DNA from: Megachile rotundata
Lineage: Eukaryota > Arthropoda > Insecta > Hymenoptera > Megachilidae
NCBI RefSeq assembly: GCF_050947335.1
Contig: NW_027473519.1
Span: 186,001-250,000, forward strand
DNA: 64,000 nucleotides
Reading direction: 5' to 3'
Part shown: positions 63,926 to 64,000 of the stretch, piece by piece
How the letters are laid out: each line of letters starts with the position of its first letter
Numbering within the stretch: the stretch's first letter is position 1
Position numbers and translations under genes: made by a program
The notes under the pieces: generated by a model
What the model was told of the DNA's origin: nothing
The model's database searches: none
The model's input: the letters and a program-made list of their open reading frames with translations, nothing else

Positions 63926-64000
63926 TAACATGACTAGATAGTACAGAGTCGAATTACAGCGGATATGTGCGAATTACAGGCTGAATCGTGCGAAAATGAG
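63926..64000 (+). repeat. Partial monomer cut by the window end
   Basis: The final monomer begins with TAACATGACTAG and stops after 75 bp at CGAAAATGAG. It carries the GAATTACAGGCTG variant also seen near 9663, 16733, 26680, 30508, 37694 and 56382. The array continues beyond the right edge. Confidence 0.95.

Larger units (their letters stand above)
1..64000 (+). repeat. Satellite DNA array, 141/161/181-bp monomers
   Basis: The entire window is tandem copies of one monomer, all in the same orientation, with no interruption by unique DNA, mobile elements or inversions. Anchoring on the CTAGATAG-type element gives steps of 141, 161 or 181 bp almost everywhere. The span from 10 to 63934 equals 437 x 141 + 115 x 20 + 7, the 7 being the net of the off-register indels I found; the counts are arithmetic, not a full tally, and a missed indel would shift them slightly. 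Canonical GC is about 38%. Every frame on both strands has stops in each monomer, so no protein-coding gene is supported. The likely role is centromeric, pericentromeric or other heterochromatin; that is inference. The family and species are not recognised. Confidence 0.98.
61021..64000 (+). repeat. Right-hand HOR, copy 4 (cut by window end)
   Basis: Follows copy 3 marker for marker up to the window end. It lacks the GATGCTG monomer that stands after the TTAGTGG monomer in the other copies (53.7, 58.7 kb), which explains the change of offset from 7,732 to 7,591. Private changes: TGTGATGTCG near 61840 and ACATCACTAG near 61875. Confidence 0.8.

Noticed and set aside
1..64000. A coding tandem-repeat protein, because 141 is 3 x 47 and could keep frame from monomer to monomer
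   Set aside because: Each monomer has stops in all three forward frames (for example TAA at monomer base 1, TGA at 6, TAG at 14 and 50) and all three reverse frames, and the 161/181-bp classes shift frame. The longest open stretch within canonical monomers is about 40 codons.
1..64000. A CRISPR array
   Set aside because: The regular spacing comes from contiguous similar monomers. There are no unique spacers between short conserved repeats, no leader and no cas genes; the 20-bp units are near copies of each other.
1..64000. Human or primate alpha satellite, because of the CENP-B-box-like motif and HOR structure
   Set aside because: Monomer length is 141/161/181 bp, not about 171 bp, the sequence does not resemble alpha satellite, and CpG is not depleted.
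1..64000. Iterons or a replication origin of a plasmid or virus
   Set aside because: Iteron clusters are short and lie next to replication genes. Here repeats fill 64 kb with nothing else.
1..64000. A telomeric or subtelomeric short repeat
   Set aside because: No TTAGGG, TTAGG, TTTAGGG or TTAGGC runs. The TTAGAG and TTAAGGG strings are isolated parts of monomers.
1..64000. Assembly artefact that duplicated the same reads
   Set aside because: Not fully excluded. However, copies carry private differences (for example 33961, 40611, 45943, 61096) and segment gains or losses in exact register, which is more like real HOR evolution. Long-read depth and spanning reads would decide.

Overview
The whole window is one uninterrupted head-to-tail satellite DNA array on a single strand orientation. 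I see no gene, RNA gene, transposon, inversion or unique sequence in it. The basic monomer is 141 bp. Two longer classes, 161 bp and 181 bp, carry one or two extra copies of a 20-bp internal unit. Between the first and last copies of a fixed anchor (CTAGATAG-type, positions 10 and 63934) the length fits about 437 monomers plus about 115 extra 20-bp units, with a net +7 bp from six off-register indels that I could find. Canonical GC is about 38%.

This kind of sequence points to a eukaryotic centromeric or pericentromeric (or other heterochromatic) array, probably from a long-read assembly. I do not recognise the family and cannot name the organism. The canonical monomer has 8 CpG where its base composition predicts about 4.7, so CpG is not depleted. 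That argues weakly for a lineage with little germline cytosine methylation. All six reading frames are closed in each monomer, so the repeat is not a coding repeat.

Layout, from marker-variant spacing read by eye rather than full alignment: (A) 1 to about 6.07 kb is heterogeneous, without a long higher-order repeat (HOR), and holds five of the six off-register indels. (B) About 6.08-19.7 kb holds four copies of a roughly 24-monomer HOR (3,524/3,544/3,524 bp) alternating between two forms, so the true repeat is a 48-monomer, 7,068-bp unit. (C) About 20.3-26.3 kb holds a 1,007-bp 7-mer duplication followed by a roughly 2.2-2.3 kb 15/16-mer pair. (D) About 26.2-35.9 kb holds a 745-bp 5-mer duplication, a 6,323-bp spaced duplication, and between its arms a 13-mer/9-mer series (1,913 and 1,329 bp). 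(E) About 35.9-39.75 kb is a transition mosaic. (F/G) About 39.75-64.0 kb holds successive copies of a roughly 6-7.6 kb HOR (marker steps 5,981, 5,820, 7,591 bp), cut by the window end.

The most interesting element is the 20-bp unit. It contains a 17-bp motif (ATTCGTTCAAAACGAGC type) that matches 8 of the 9 essential positions of the CENP-B box consensus NTTCGNNNNANNCGGGN. The 141-, 161- and 181-bp monomers therefore carry one, two and three such motifs at exact 20-bp spacing. The same unit places A-tracts every 10 bp, which predicts intrinsic DNA curvature. The sequence thus suggests a satellite that varies the dose of a candidate protein-binding, curved-DNA module within a fixed frame. No protein data support this here; it is a hypothesis from sequence.
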